From positions 95,349 through 159,348 of the forward strand of contig KQ965796.1 in NCBI GenBank assembly GCA_001574975.1: a DNA stretch of 64,000 bases, given 5' to 3'. Both the position numbers and the translations under genes were made by a program. Below the pieces are notes generated by a model. The model was not told the DNA's origin. It was given only the letters and a program-made list of their open reading frames with translations, and searched no databases. Shown piece by piece: positions 20,775-32,210 of the stretch. The DNA is from Gonapodya prolifera JEL478 (taxonomy: Eukaryota > Monoblepharomycota > Monoblepharidomycetes > Monoblepharidales > Gonapodyaceae). Every line of letters starts with the position of its first letter. Position 1 is the stretch's first letter.

Positions 20775-23700
20775 TCAGAATCCGCTACTCGCACTTCCTG
20801 CTCTCAAACCTCCACGAGGATCCCCACCCATACCAAGACCGCTCCGCCCACTCGCCCGCCCCGTACTCCCCATGGAAGGAGTAGGTGAATCCGTAGCCCC
20901 AACCATTCTGTAAGCCCGTGACGGTGTGTGCATGGGTGTGGGGGGTGCCGCAAGCGCGTCTCTGATCCGAGCGAGGAGGGGACCGGCGGTGGAGGGGGTG
21001 TTTGCGCTTTCGGACGTGACGAGAGCACGCACGTGGGTGAGGATCGACGCAAGGGCATCTCGCTTATGTAATGGAGAGTAAGGGGAGGAGGTGTGGCGGT
21101 TCGTCAATGGCTGCTCGAACTACAGCGACGAGAAATCACTCACCTCTAGCCCCGCGGCCTCCTCGCCCATCTTCTTCCTCGCGTACTTATTGGCCCACTG
21201 CGTGTTCCATTTGGTCATGTACTCGGCATTAAGCTTGGCCACGCGGATCATTTCTGTGTTACCCCGGAGTGGGGAGCAAAAGCGGGCTTGAGCCTCACAA
21301 ATCAGCACTAACCCACCCCCGTACCAAAAACGCACCGGCTTCCTTCGCTTCCATAACCTTGACCTTGGCTTTCAGCGCCTCCACGATGGCTTCTAACTCC
21401 CTCACATGTTCGTCCACAATATACTTCCTCACAAGTTCTCGTTCCTGCTCCCTCGCTTCCTCGGCCTCGTCCGGACGCGTCCGACCCCAAACATCCCTAA
21501 CCCGCCTCTCAAGAGCGTCTTTCACCCCCTCTAACTCCTCCACATGCCGCTCATATTCCTGCACCGCGCGCCGTAACTCATCTCTTTCCACCTCGACTTC
21601 TTGCTTCTCCTCCTTCACCCTGGCCAGTCCACCCTCCGCAACCCCAAGAGCCGCCTTGATAGTCCTTAACTCCACCTGCGCTCGCTCAACCCACCCTGCG
21701 TCCACTGCACTCGACTTACTCGCCGCCTCCCGCAACACCACAATCTCCCGCCCCGCGGCCTCCAGCTCGGCCTTGACTCTTCTCAACTCCTTACCCACAC
21801 GCCCAACCTCCTCCCTCACTCTCGCACACTCCTCCTCCTTCATTTCTAACCGCTTCCCAAAATCCTCCACCTCCCTCTTCGCCCTCGCCACCTCGCGCTC
21901 CGTCTCTTTGTGCCTCTTATGTGCCGTCTCAGCCTCCTCTTTCGCGCGCTCCACAACCTCCTCCTGCGCGACCCGCAATTGTCCATCCTCCTCACAAACC
22001 GCCACGACCCTCTCCAACTCCTTCATAGCCTGATCAGTCCTCTTCCTCTCAGCATCCACCTGCTGCGCCAACCTGTCCCGCTCCTCCACAACCGCGCCAA
22101 CAGCCGCCTCGACCTCCCTGACTCTCTTTTCCGCCTCGCCCGCCCTATGCCGCCAATACGCCGCCTCCCTTTCCGCGCCGACCAACTTCCCCTGAAGCTC
22201 ACTCAGCTCCTCCAATTCCTCTACGACCCGCGCGTTTTGCTCGGCCTCGACGACAACACTGGCTTGGTCCACCTTGGCCACCACAAGCGCCTCTTCGAGC
22301 TCCTTACACCGCGCTTCGGCATCTTCCAACCGGCGCCTAAGGTCCGTTATCTGCCTCACAGCTGTCGGCGTCGGGGTTCTTGGTGCAACCGGCGTCGGGG
22401 TGGTAGGTGCAGATGGGGCCTCACCGCCCCGCCCCAACCCACCCCGGCGCACCATAGCCAACTCCGCCACGGCCGCAGCTGCCTGCTTCTCAGCTCTCGT
22501 TGCCCTTTCTTCCGCCCTCGCTGCTCGGATCCGCAGCGCTGCAAGAGCTTCAACCTGGGGTGGAGGTTTGACCGGCACTATAGTCGACGGACTCCCAGTG
22601 CCAGTCCCTGTCTCGGTATCTTCAGACCACGTCGAGGTCGTATCCTCCCACGTGGCGCCATCGTCTGCTCCCTCGCCCTCTCTATCCTGCACTCCCGCCG
22701 CCGCCGCCGCCGCCCGCTGCAGTGCGTCGTCCCGCTCCTCCTTCACTTTTGCGACCTCTTGCTTCAACCTTTGCGCCATTTCGTCCGCATCACCGGCCAT
22801 GCGCTCACACTCTGCAGCACGTTGCTCCCACGCGCGGCCCCTGCGCTCGAACTCGTCTGTTCTTTTGCGTTCGTCACTGAGCCGGGTCTGGAGGTCCGCC
22901 TGTACCACAGACGGAGGTAAGCCCTAACCGTGCCTAAATTCAAAATTCCACGGCACAACTCACAACACCCCTCTCAACCACTGCCCTCCTTTCCCGCTCG
23001 TCCTGCGCCCTCTTCTCCGCCTCTCTGTGCGCGTGCTGAGCGTCTCTCACATCCCTTTCCAGCTCGCCAACCCGCTGCGTCAGCTTGACCTAATCCGACC
23101 GACACAGACACCAACAACGTCAGCTCAGCCACCACAACCCCAACCCCCCCTCCACCAAAAAAGCACTCACCACTTCCCCCCTAACCCTCCCAACCTCCAC
23201 CTCACACGCCCTCCTCGCCCTTTCCTCCCTCGCCGCCCTCTCCTCCGCCCCCACAACTCTCTGCGCCGCCCTCGCCGCCTTGGCTTCCACCTCCTTCACC
23301 GCCCGCTCACACTCCCTGACCCGTTCCTCCGCCTGGCCCACCTTGGCCTCCGCATCCTCGACCGCGGCCTCAGCTTCCCCAGCCCGCCTCGCAGCCTCGT
23401 CGGCCCTCCTCCCGGCCTCCTTCGCCCGCGCATCGGCATCCCGCGCCCGCGCCTCAGCCGCGTCGGCGCGGTTGTCGGACGCCGTCAAAGCTCTTTCAAG
23501 GTCGACTGCGCGCGTCTGGGCGGCACGTAGAGCTCGGGCTATAGCTGAATCGGCGGCCGCGGCTGTCGTGGACGCGACGCGGGATTCGGCGGCGGCAGCT
23601 TCGGCACGGGCCTCGGCGCCCACCAGCGCGCTTTTGGTAGCAACAAGCTCCCGCTCAGCCCTGTCCGCCTTCTCACCCACCACATGGGCATCCTCTTCCG

Positions 23701-25415
23701 CCCGCGCCGCTCTCTCCTCCGCCCTTGTTCTCGCTTCCTCAACCTTTTCCAACCTCCGCTGCACCTCCGTTATCACCTCTTCCATCTCCCTCAACTTTTG
23801 CTCCGCCCTCTGCGCCCTGTTCTCCGCCTGCACCGCCCTCTTCTCCACTTCCTCGCCCTCCTCCAAAACCTCCCCCGCGACGGCCCCAAACCCATGCACG
23901 ACACCCACGACCGCCCCGCGCCACTCCCCCTCAGCGTCCTCGAACACCTTACGTTCAGCGGCGAGTTCGAATTGGAGCACGTGCAGCGCCCTCTCGCGGG
24001 CGATGAGGGCCGAGTGGAGGGATTGGGCGGTGGTGAGGGATGTGGTTGCGAGGGCGTGCAGGATGGCGGCGGGTGTGCGGGTGTGAGGTGTGGTGGTGGT
24101 GGTGGGAAGGGTGGAGGAGAGAAGGGGTGAGGCAGAGGGGGAGAGTGCGGGAGAGGAAGAGGAGGCGGGAGACGGGATTTCGAACGACGTGTCGGCGGCG
24201 GTGAGGACAGGCGGTGATGGCGGCGGGGTAGTCTCGTGCGGCGAGGTTGGTGGTTGCGGCTGTGTCTGTGCCTGCCCCGGTGTAGGCGCGGGTACGGGTG
24301 TGGGTCCGGTGTGGGCAACAGACAAAGTGTCGGGCCCGGCGTCACGCAGGAACGAAATGTCCACCGTAGACGTCTGTCCCATCTCCGCCTCCCCCTCTGC
24401 TTCCCCTTCCGCATCCGCCTCCACATCCCCCGGCGGGTCCACAGCCCCTCCTCCATCCCCGTTCGAAGACGCAGAGTGCTCGTGCGGGATCGAGAACGAC
24501 ACGTGATGTATCGACGGCGTGCGAGGCGAGCCCGTCATTGCAGCACGGGTTGGCGTACTCAAACTCGTTGTGCGGGAGGGTGTGGTGTGTCCTCCAGCGG
24601 CAAGAGCCGACCCCGCTGGGGCAGGACCAGCACTTGAGGGCGTACTAGGTGTGGCGAGCATGGCACGCGCGCGGAGAAACGATGGCGTAGACGGTGGAGA
24701 TGTGAGCGACGCAAGTGGTGTGAGTGGAGCGGCCGGGGGTGGTTTGGAGGCGGGAGACGGGGGTGGGAAGTGGGGGGCTGTCGTGGTGTGGGGTGTTGGT
24801 GACTAAGAGGAAGGGGAGAGGGGGTGGTGTGAGGGTTGGCGAGGAGGGAGATTGTAGAGCAGAAGGTTGACTTACTTGAGGCCACTCCAAGCTCAGGTCC
24901 ACCTTCCCCACGCTCACACTCGCATCTTTTTCCCAATCGAAATCCTTTCCTTCCACTATTTCCTCCGCCTCCACTTCTCTCTCCCCCGTCCCCGTCCTGG
25001 CCTTGGCCTTGGCCTTGGTCAACATGGGCGATGATAACAACCATCCATGCCCACCTGACCCAACTCCCGAGGGAGACCGCCCCATATTGACGGCAGATGA
25101 GGGAGTGAGACTCGCGCGTGTCGATGGCGAGACGGACGGGTTTGATGGCCGCTGGAGAGGGGTTGGCGGAAGCCCGAAGCCCATTGAGACATTTCCCTTA
25201 CCCCCGCCACAACGTACAAACAAACCCACCTTAACTGGCAACGACCACATCCTCCCCATCTTCTCGTTACCCTCCGCGCCCGCCACCCCTTCCACCGCCC
25301 GCCGCCCGCTCCCGCCCGTCCCCTGGTCGGCGTGGAGTGTCGTGATTCGGGGCTGATTCGGTGTGGATGTCGGTCGGGTGGACGGGTGTTCCGTAGGGTG
25401 AGTCGCCGTGAGCAT
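20775..25415 (-). CDS. Long coiled-coil protein
   Basis: Seven inferred exons (25230-25415, 24876-25151, 23171-24812, 22964-23089, about 21317-22899, 21144-21253, 20775-21062) give about 1,400 residues. The N-terminal 400 residues are Pro/Ser/Thr-rich and probably disordered (many SPRTPS-type motifs). The middle is an almost continuous Ala/Glu/Arg heptad coiled coil (AEERAARAEEDA, AEARARDADARAKEAG), interrupted by an acidic/Pro linker near 22,600. A short conserved-looking segment follows (YMTKWNTQWANKYARKK), then a Gly/Ser-rich tail. It could be a Golgi, spindle-pole or cytoskeletal scaffold, but nothing allows a family name. The exon 5 to 6 junction phase is unresolved. GC and codon bias are high. 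Confidence 0.85.
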
Positions 25416-26980
25416 TTTCCAGTGTCAACGCGGTGCAGAAGAGTGCGTGTGTCGTTCGGAACCTGTGGTGCAAAAGCGGTGGAACTTCGCCCCTAAGACC
25501 AGAGCGCTGCCGTCCGGAGTGGGAAGGGCACACCGCGAGAGGGAATCGGGCGCGGTGAGGGGGGAGAGAGGGGACTGCGGTGCCGCGATGGCTTGTGTCG
25601 GTATTGGGACGGGGCTGCGGTCGGTGGGTGGGTGGCGCACAGTCCACCTATTGTTGCATCCCTCATCGGCCTACTTCAAGGATAATTGGCGGGGAACATT
25701 CGTTTGCATTTCAGCTAGATATGTATTCTGCGTTTTATTGCGCTTTTCTTCTTCAGTTCTCGTTTATGTCTCAGTTGTGAACTCGTGCCGCGCTCAACCG
25801 GATTCCCATTGATTGACCCCATATCTTCCATCTGATTTCCGGCACTTTGTCCGATCCATAACGAAGACTTACTTTTCGGACGGAATCTTGTGTTTCGTTG
25901 CTGCAATCAATGGGATGTTGGCAGGACAAACTCAAATTGAGCTCACTGGGGGATCAGAATGGGCCGCGCAAGTGACATTCGTGTAAGAACGTTCCATCTA
26001 AAGGCTGTTTGAACGAAGATTCGACTTTCCATCAGAAGTTCAGTGAGGTAGACAGTAAAGAGGGTACTGTTTGGTCCCCACAAGTAAAGGAACCTGTGTC
26101 CGTCTGGTTACCAGACTACCCGTGCTACACAACCTTTGTGAGCTGCACGAGCCTTTAATCTGCAGGAACGTGTATGTGTGATCAAATATACATAACAAGT
26201 CGTAATGTGCATGGAACTCACCTGCAGGAACGTGATGCCAAACTTAGGGCACGTCCTGCAGGTGTGCACATCTAAACCCGGCCACAGTAGTGGCACAGCA
26301 GCTAATACCCAACACTCATACTTCTCTATATATTCCACGTTAGTGGATGTCAGTGTGACACCTTGAGGATGAACATCACCCAGCCTGTGGGCTTTATTCA
26401 GAGGACTAGCCACCTCCCCGATCCACCTTTGACCTTGCAAACACCGCCTGTTCAACTCCAGGGGGCACCTCCTGCACAATTCACACCATCAATACTCCAG
26501 TCAACACCTGGCGCTCAAGGTGCTGGCCTGCAGTCCCAAGGCCCTTCAACTCTGTCGTCAAATTATGGTACGACACAAAGCTTCACTGATGGGAATAGCA
26601 CCAGTATGTTTGACCAATCAATTGCAATTCAATAAATACTAACAAATGAACTGCATTGCTACAGTTTGGTGACGTGAATCTGCCCGATGCAATGGGGTAT
26701 CCCCAGGGCACACAAGGTGAACGGGCAGCCGATGCGCGAATTTGGCGCGTGCCTCAGGGATCTGAGACGATAAGAGTTCGAAAATGCGGGTAATCCGTGG
26801 CGAAACTGGTTCGGTTTATGAGAGAATCGCGGGTAATCCCGGCGAATCCAGGGAGAAGCCGGCGGGATTCTTACTGCGGCCAACGGCAGCGCCTCAGGGA
26901 GGCACGATCCCTTCACTCACACATCGCAACACGCACGTTCCGCAAGCTCCCGTGACCGCCGGCGACGCGGGATTCTCTTG
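25416..26980. other. Intergenic, one hairpin and one low-complexity frame
   Basis: About 1.5 kb with no clear gene. A Gln/Pro/Ser-rich frame of 90 codons at 26363-26635 has composition like a disordered linker, but no start context, exons or homologous copy, so I do not call it a gene. The hairpin at 26219-26264 is listed separately. Confidence 0.45.
26219..26264. repeat. Inverted repeat hairpin with PstI-like core
   Basis: CACCTGCAGGAACGTG and CACGTCCTGCAGGTG are reverse complements except for one bulged A, separated by about 15 bases. A further copy of the left arm core (CTGCAGGAACGTGT) sits at about 26160. It could be a transposon end, a protein-binding palindrome or an RNA hairpin; no neighbouring gene explains it. 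Confidence 0.7.
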
Positions 26981-26989
26981 GGATTCTCA

Positions 26990-27862
26990 CCTGGAAGAAG
27001 CTTTGGCCGCTGACTATCGCCTCAAACTTTCGTTCCAGTCCAACGGACTTGGATGCTTCCCAATTCCAGGATCAACACCGGACCAAGATCACGTCCGTTT
27101 TAGCCTACTTTGGATTGGATCCTCCGCCCTGGACGCTCCTTGACCTGTTTCGCATACCTCTTGCCATATTTCCAGAGCTCACCGAGGCACGTTACGTTGT
27201 TGCCCCCTCACCCTGTAACCTCCCACCGAACTCACAGCTTCAATTTTCAGTGCGGGGAGATTGAGCTCCTTGACGCTGACTGGTACACTCTTCTATCCTC
27301 TTCGACCTCCCTCGCACCAAATGCGACCAACTTTATCGTCCCGTACCCCTCTATCCGAACACTGAGACTCCGGATAGTGGGGGGTTGGTCCAGACTCCAG
27401 ACCTCGACCTCCTGTAAGTTTTGACCATGTCATGCCGGCATTTGCCCAAGCGGTGGCGGAACTGTTTCCAGGTTTGCACGACATCCACTATAATGTCATG
27501 GATTGGCAGATTTTCGAAAGGTATGTTCACGAGCTGAAGTAACTGAGCTAAGGGCAGTACCTACGGATGTTGGGTTTGTCGTTCGACCCCCGCGTCGCGC
27601 TCCTTGTGTTGCTCACCAGGCAAACCTTACCCCCGCGCACTGACAGGACTGGTGCCGGTACCGCGGGTCTTGGTCGGTGGGTGGATTTCATCGCTAGAGT
27701 TTCCGCCAAGAGGATTCACTTCTTCGCTGCCGAAGCACCTCTGATACCGGACTCGCGGAGGTGACGTGGGGACAGGACGTTTGCGCGGGACTTGAAGGAC
27801 GCATGTGTGATAGCCGGTGTGTGGTGCAAGATCTTTACCAAGACAGTTGTGATGTCGTAAAA
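26990..27862 (+). CDS. Hypothetical protein, F-box-family-like, partial
   Basis: Several frames join across plausible short introns: FGLDPPPWTLLDLFRIPLAI then a donor near 27187; acceptor near 27251 leading to CGEIELLDADWYTLLSSSTS and SIRTLRLRIVGGW; then FDHVMPAFAQAVAELFPGLH; then GLSFDPRVALLVLLTRQ and a last piece with TFARDLKDACVIAGVW ending near 27862. Spacing and leucine-rich strands resemble the substrate-binding part of F-box proteins, but no F-box is seen. The start is not identified, and at least one junction needs a frame change without an obvious intron, so the gene may be broken. Confidence 0.4.
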
Positions 27863-28035
27863 GTGCTTGTGAAGACTTGACTTTGGTACCAACGCACACG
27901 AATTTTTTGCTGGTCCATCCAACACGGCCGAGCTGTACTCGGTTTGTGCAACAATATCACATATCAATTCATAACCCATTTACAGAAAAGCACAAACGTA
28001 CGAATAACCAAAGTACATGTAAAGACCAAATTCAT

Positions 28036-29128
28036 TCACAGACGCGCCCTCTCCCTCACCACATTCTCCTGCTCCTCCTGTGCCACCACCGCCCCCGTCA
28101 AGCACGACTCATCAAACGACAACACACTAACATCCTCCCAAATCCGCATCGGCTTGTAAAAATACGAGTGCAGCTGCCAGTTGAGGTGGGTCACTTGACG
28201 GCCTTCCCATTTGGAGACGGCGCCGGCGATGACGCTGAGGAAGAGCCAGCTTGAGGAGAAGTTGCGGCGTTGGATGCGGCGGCCGCCTTGAGGTGCGCGG
28301 GTCGCGGGTCGCGGGTTGGAGGGTGTTGTGTGAACATTTAGGACAAGCAAAAAAGTTGAAGTTGGGATTTGGGGTACCCACCTTCGTTTCTGTCGGTTGA
28401 GAAAACGAGCACGATACGCTTGATGCTGCCTTCTTCGAAGTACTGGACGATGTCGGCTAGCTTTCCCATCACTGAAAAGACATCAGTTCAATCTCGTTAG
28501 CTGCTCATATCGAAGACAAATCGCGACACCAAAACGTACCAGCGGATTGAAGAAGATGCCTGCTAAGACCACCATCGCGATCTGTCGATGGTGTGAAAAA
28601 GTATCAGAAAGAGCGATCGAGAGGAGTCAATGATCACAATCAACTCACACAAAGGATGAGTAAACACCGTCCCAACGTAGATTCCGTAGTCGCCATCTCT
28701 AGCAATCACAGTCTCGCTCTGCTGACCAAGTCTTCCCTCCGGGACATCCTTCTCCCCGTGGTAAGTTCCAACCTTCAAAGGGTGCCCCGTGAGCTCGTAC
28801 TGGCCGAGAATCCAGTTGACAGTTTCCGGCTCGGACGACGCGTGTACTCTGATAGTTCCGACTACGACGTCGGTGTCAGGTACTTTTGCGACAAAGAGCA
28901 CCTCTTCGTCGATCCACGCGCGCACGTCGTCGTCGGACGATACATCTCAATGAAAAAGAGGTAAGTCTTCCCATGCTCCAACAAAAGTGGCGAGTCAACC
29001 TCACCAATGACAGTTTCGCCCTTGGACACTGCCTGAGCCCGCCAGAGCTTCTTGATCGCGTCCAAGTCGGCGTGAGTGGCGATCTCAACTTGCAGATCCG
29101 AGAGCGGCACCAGCGTAACTTCAGCCAT
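28036..29128 (-). pseudogene. GNAT-family N-acetyltransferase, one frameshift
   Basis: Minus-strand gene starting at 29128 (MAEVTLVPLSDLQ). The first exon has an N-terminal GNAT helix (THADLDAIKKLWRAQAVSKG). The next block gives EEVLFVAKVPDTDVVVGTIR and YGIYVGTVFTHP, the beta4-beta5 region that precedes the acetyl-CoA loop. After an intron come MGKLADIVQYFEEGSIKRIV and VFSTDRNE, then a last exon with WEGRQVTHLNWQLHSYFYKP to the stop at 28036. Between FFIEMYR and SDDDVRAWIDEE one base is missing near 28940, so the frame breaks inside an otherwise well-kept protein. The gene is either a very recent pseudogene or an assembly indel. The substrate is unknown. Confidence 0.65.
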
Positions 29129-29271
29129 TGAGAAAGATTGTAAAGCGAATCTAAAATGTCTTGGCGAATAAACCCTTCCATGCGCTGCATGCTCACCGCA
29201 CGTGTCCCATGTCCTTAAGGCCACAGCTTTGGTGCTCCCAGAGGAAAGGAACGTTTTGCTCTCCCACGGGA

Positions 29272-30312
29272 ATGGACGAATCACACCCCCACACGGAAGA
29301 GAGCTTACCGCTCCACATCGTGCTCCTGAACAACGCCGCCTACGCGATTTTCTTCTCGCTGTTCCTCCTCTACTCCACAACCATCCTGCCTCTCACACTC
29401 CGATCGTGGAGGATTCTTCCATCGGACTGTCCACCTCTCAAAGCTGTAGCGCAGGAAAAGGCCGCGTCTCGATCCAAGGACGATTCGGATTGGTGGTTTT
29501 TCCCTTCTTTTGAAACGGGACTCTGGCTGGTCACAACGATCCAGCGAGACGTTCTCGGGTTTCCAATTACTGGAGATCCTTTATATGATGCGGGAATTTT
29601 GGTGCCTCTCGGCCACGCGTTCCTCTCTCTTTGTGATATCCTCTTCCGTCACGAGCTTTGGACCACCGAACGATTCAGGCTTTTCCACCATTATATCACG
29701 ATCTTAGGGTCGGTGAAAATGGTACAGGAGAGAGATATTCTCACAAGCTTTGTTTGGGAGCTTCCGGGCTTTTTGCACGTCCTCGGGAACACCATTTGGT
29801 AAGAGACGAGTGATGTGAAGGGTGATACTCGGCAGGCTGTGACAGCTCATTCGCTCGCCAGGTATCTTTTGGGAGATGGACCGGGTGACAGGCCAGCGCT
29901 GCTTGTTCACACTTTATATGTGCTTTTCGCTGTCGGTGGGTTCACAGCATCTGCCGATTCAGTCCACCACAAACTTCATCTTTTCTCGCTAGTCGCGTGC
30001 ATTCGCACCCTCATCAACGACGCACACAACGCCTCAACCTCACCCCGCGCTCACACCTACCTCAGCCTCTCAACCGCCATCTTCACCATCCCATTCATGG
30101 GCATCATCGTGAGCATCAACAACTGGGGAATGGATTGCGGGCAGTACACGCCCGACGGCGCACACTGCCCTCCACTGTTTGCCCCGGAACTCGGATTGGA
30201 GGTCAATTTGTGGTGTTACGTCCTCGCGGTGACCGTTGGCGTGTGTTGGGTGGTTCAGCGTGTGATGAGCAGGGCTGTGACGACCTCGCTTAAGAGGAGT
30301 AAAGCCCATTAA
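29272..30312 (+). CDS. Multi-pass membrane protein, possibly TLC-like
   Basis: Two exons (29272-29798, 29862-30312) in phase, about 325 residues. An acidic start (MDESHPHTEES) is followed by a first membrane helix (AAYAIFFSLFLLYSTTILPL), further helices near HAFLSLCDILF, LLVHTLYVLFAVGGF and TAIFTIPFMGIIVSI, and a last one (CYVLAVTVGVCWVV) before a basic tail. The central RLFHHYITILGS motif, with paired His in a helix, recalls TLC-domain (TRAM/LAG1/CLN8) proteins, which handle sphingolipids or sit in the ER, but the match is partial. An alternative ATG at 29209 would add 21 residues. The frame is intact. It is divergent from the GNAT gene, whose start is only 144 bases away, so the two may share a promoter. 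Confidence 0.75.
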
Positions 30313-30803
30313 CGTGTTTACGTGTTTTACGGTCGTCAAGCTTTCGACGATTGCACCGTAACTTCAATTTCTCCACGGACGATAAATTTTTCAGTTTTTA
30401 GTTTTGGAATTAACTTGTTATACTCCCTCACCTACGTATGCAAATCTCTTCGAATGATTAAAGTTCTGTTTATGTACATACTAGAGCTCCGGCATGGCCC
30501 GTCATCTGCTTCGCCTTACATTCACGCCAAGTCTTTCTGAATCCATTGAATGGGAAAGCAGAAGGGAGAAGCTCCAACTGAATTCCGTGAATATGATTTT
30601 CGCCATAACACACGCGCGATCTCCTCACTTCATTCAAGATCAAACGGTGCTTGGCCTGATGAGGGAAGATTCCCGACCAAAGAGGGCAACTTTTCAACAA
30701 CCATTCCGGATCGGAGTCTTTCTGAAATACCTAGAAACTGACCGCAATGACAGGCGAGAATATGTGAAGCCACCCGCCCCGTCTCGATTGCTGCTGATTC
30801 GGC
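30313..30803. other. Intergenic, nothing recognised
   Basis: About 490 bases between two plus-strand genes. It contains the 3' end of the membrane-protein gene and the promoter of the ankyrin gene. No other feature is supported. Confidence 0.5.
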
Positions 30804-32069
30804 ATGTTTCTCTCCACCTCTCTCACACAATCAACCGTAGGATTTCCCCTGGCCCTTCTGCCACCGGAACTGATCTTGTACATTGCAACCTGGTGGACAG
30901 AGACTCGCCTCGGACTCCCAACCGGTGCGATGGGAAAGCGCGTGTCCAACGTGTTGATGGACCCCGCCACGATCGCGCATCGGTCGTTGAAAAGATTTCG
31001 ATGGAGCACAAAGGCTCTCAAAATGGAGGTCGAGAGGCCCACGAGGGACTACAAAGTCATTGAAGAAATCGTCCGGGTGGGGACCATCCGGAAGGACCTC
31101 GTTATCGGACTGTTTTTCTTCAAGGATCGAGCGCGAGACGGAGACGTGCACCTCGCAAAGATCGTTATGGGGAATTGCTCCATTCCGATTCGGACACTGA
31201 ACACTGCCCTGGTTCTGGTGTGTGGAAGCACGAACCCAAACACGCCGGCACTCGCCGAGCTCCTTTTGGCGCACGGTGCGAATGCCAATTCCAATATGGA
31301 TGGAGCTCTGCGCGGTGCGAGCACCGCGGGAATGGTCAGCACAGTCCAGCTTCTCCTCCAGAACGGAGCAGACTTACATGCCTGCGACGATGAAGCGCTC
31401 AGAGAAGCATGTCGTTGCGGGCACGTTGATGTCGCAGGTGTCCTGTTACAAAATGGAGCTGACTTCAACGCTCGAGATGGTGCCCCACTCCGAATTGCTG
31501 CTCACTCCCAAAATGTCGACATAGCTCGGCTTCTTCTGGAGCGCGGAGCAAGCATTGACCCTACACACGTTCAAGATTCCCTTAAAAATGCAATTCGGTC
31601 GCCGGACGGTGATGGCAGCATGGTTCAGCTTCTTCTACAGCAGTTTGACTTGCCTGAGGATCCTGTTTACAGAGCGGACCTCCTCCACCTAGCAGCTCGA
31701 CTGGGCAGCGTTCGATCGATGGATGAGCTTTTAGTCGCTGGAATGGATGTTCATACCTCTGAGGACATTGCTCTTCGAACTGCCAGCAATTGCAGATATG
31801 CACGACCGGATATGGTTGCTTACCTACTATCAATGGGAGCAAACGTGCATGCTAAGAACGACGAAGCTCTATCCAAAGCTATCGACCCGTTTGGCGTCAC
31901 CTATAGCCACGAAGTGGTCAGACTTCTCCTGGAGCATGGGGCAGATATGTTTGCGAACAATGGAGCGGTAATCGTGGCCTCACAGGCTGTACCAGCACTT
32001 TTGAAACTATTCCGTGAGGCGGCGAAGAAAGGGGGAAAGCTAGAGAGGTTCTTGCAATACATGTATTAG
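30804..32069 (+). CDS. Ankyrin-repeat protein
   Basis: Single-exon gene of 421 codons. Near the N-terminus LPPELILYIATWW resembles the first helix of an F-box-like motif. From about residue 120 there are seven or more ankyrin repeats, several with a clear LLLQNGADLHACDDEALREA or LLLERGASIDPTH type pattern, running nearly to the end. Ankyrin repeats bind partner proteins, and the partner is unknown. The frame is clean, which sets it apart from the damaged ankyrin copies at 39, 53 and 54 kb. Those belong to a different ankyrin family with less regular repeats. Confidence 0.85.
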   Translation: MFLSTSLTQSTVGFPLALLPPELILYIATWWTETRLGLPTGAMGKRVSNVLMDPATIAHRSLKRFRWSTKALKMEVERPTRDYKVIEEIVRVGTIRKDLVIGLFFFKDRARDGDVHLAKIVMGNCSIPIRTLNTALVLVCGSTNPNTPALAELLLAHGANANSNMDGALRGASTAGMVSTVQLLLQNGADLHACDDEALREACRCGHVDVAGVLLQNGADFNARDGAPLRIAAHSQNVDIARLLLERGASIDPTHVQDSLKNAIRSPDGDGSMVQLLLQQFDLPEDPVYRADLLHLAARLGSVRSMDELLVAGMDVHTSEDIALRTASNCRYARPDMVAYLLSMGANVHAKNDEALSKAIDPFGVTYSHEVVRLLLEHGADMFANNGAVIVASQAVPALLKLFREAAKKGGKLERFLQYMY

Positions 32070-32210
32070 ATTCAGCGTTCTGGACACTCGTCTCGCAACC
32101 CATTAAATGTTATTGGATGTCGTCATGGGCAGTGGGACCAATGGTCGAGTGATGATTAAGTTGAACTTGGTAACTTGATATTATGCAATAAGCCATTTAT
32201 TGAACAACAT

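Noticed and set aside
21910-22920. Plus-strand frame of 336 codons
   Set aside because: Antisense of the GC-rich coiled-coil gene; its Leu/Arg/His-rich composition is what the reverse of an Ala/Glu/Arg repeat produces.
26363-26635. Gln/Pro/Ser-rich frame of 90 codons
   Set aside because: No splice structure, no start context and no related copy; low complexity alone does not support a gene.
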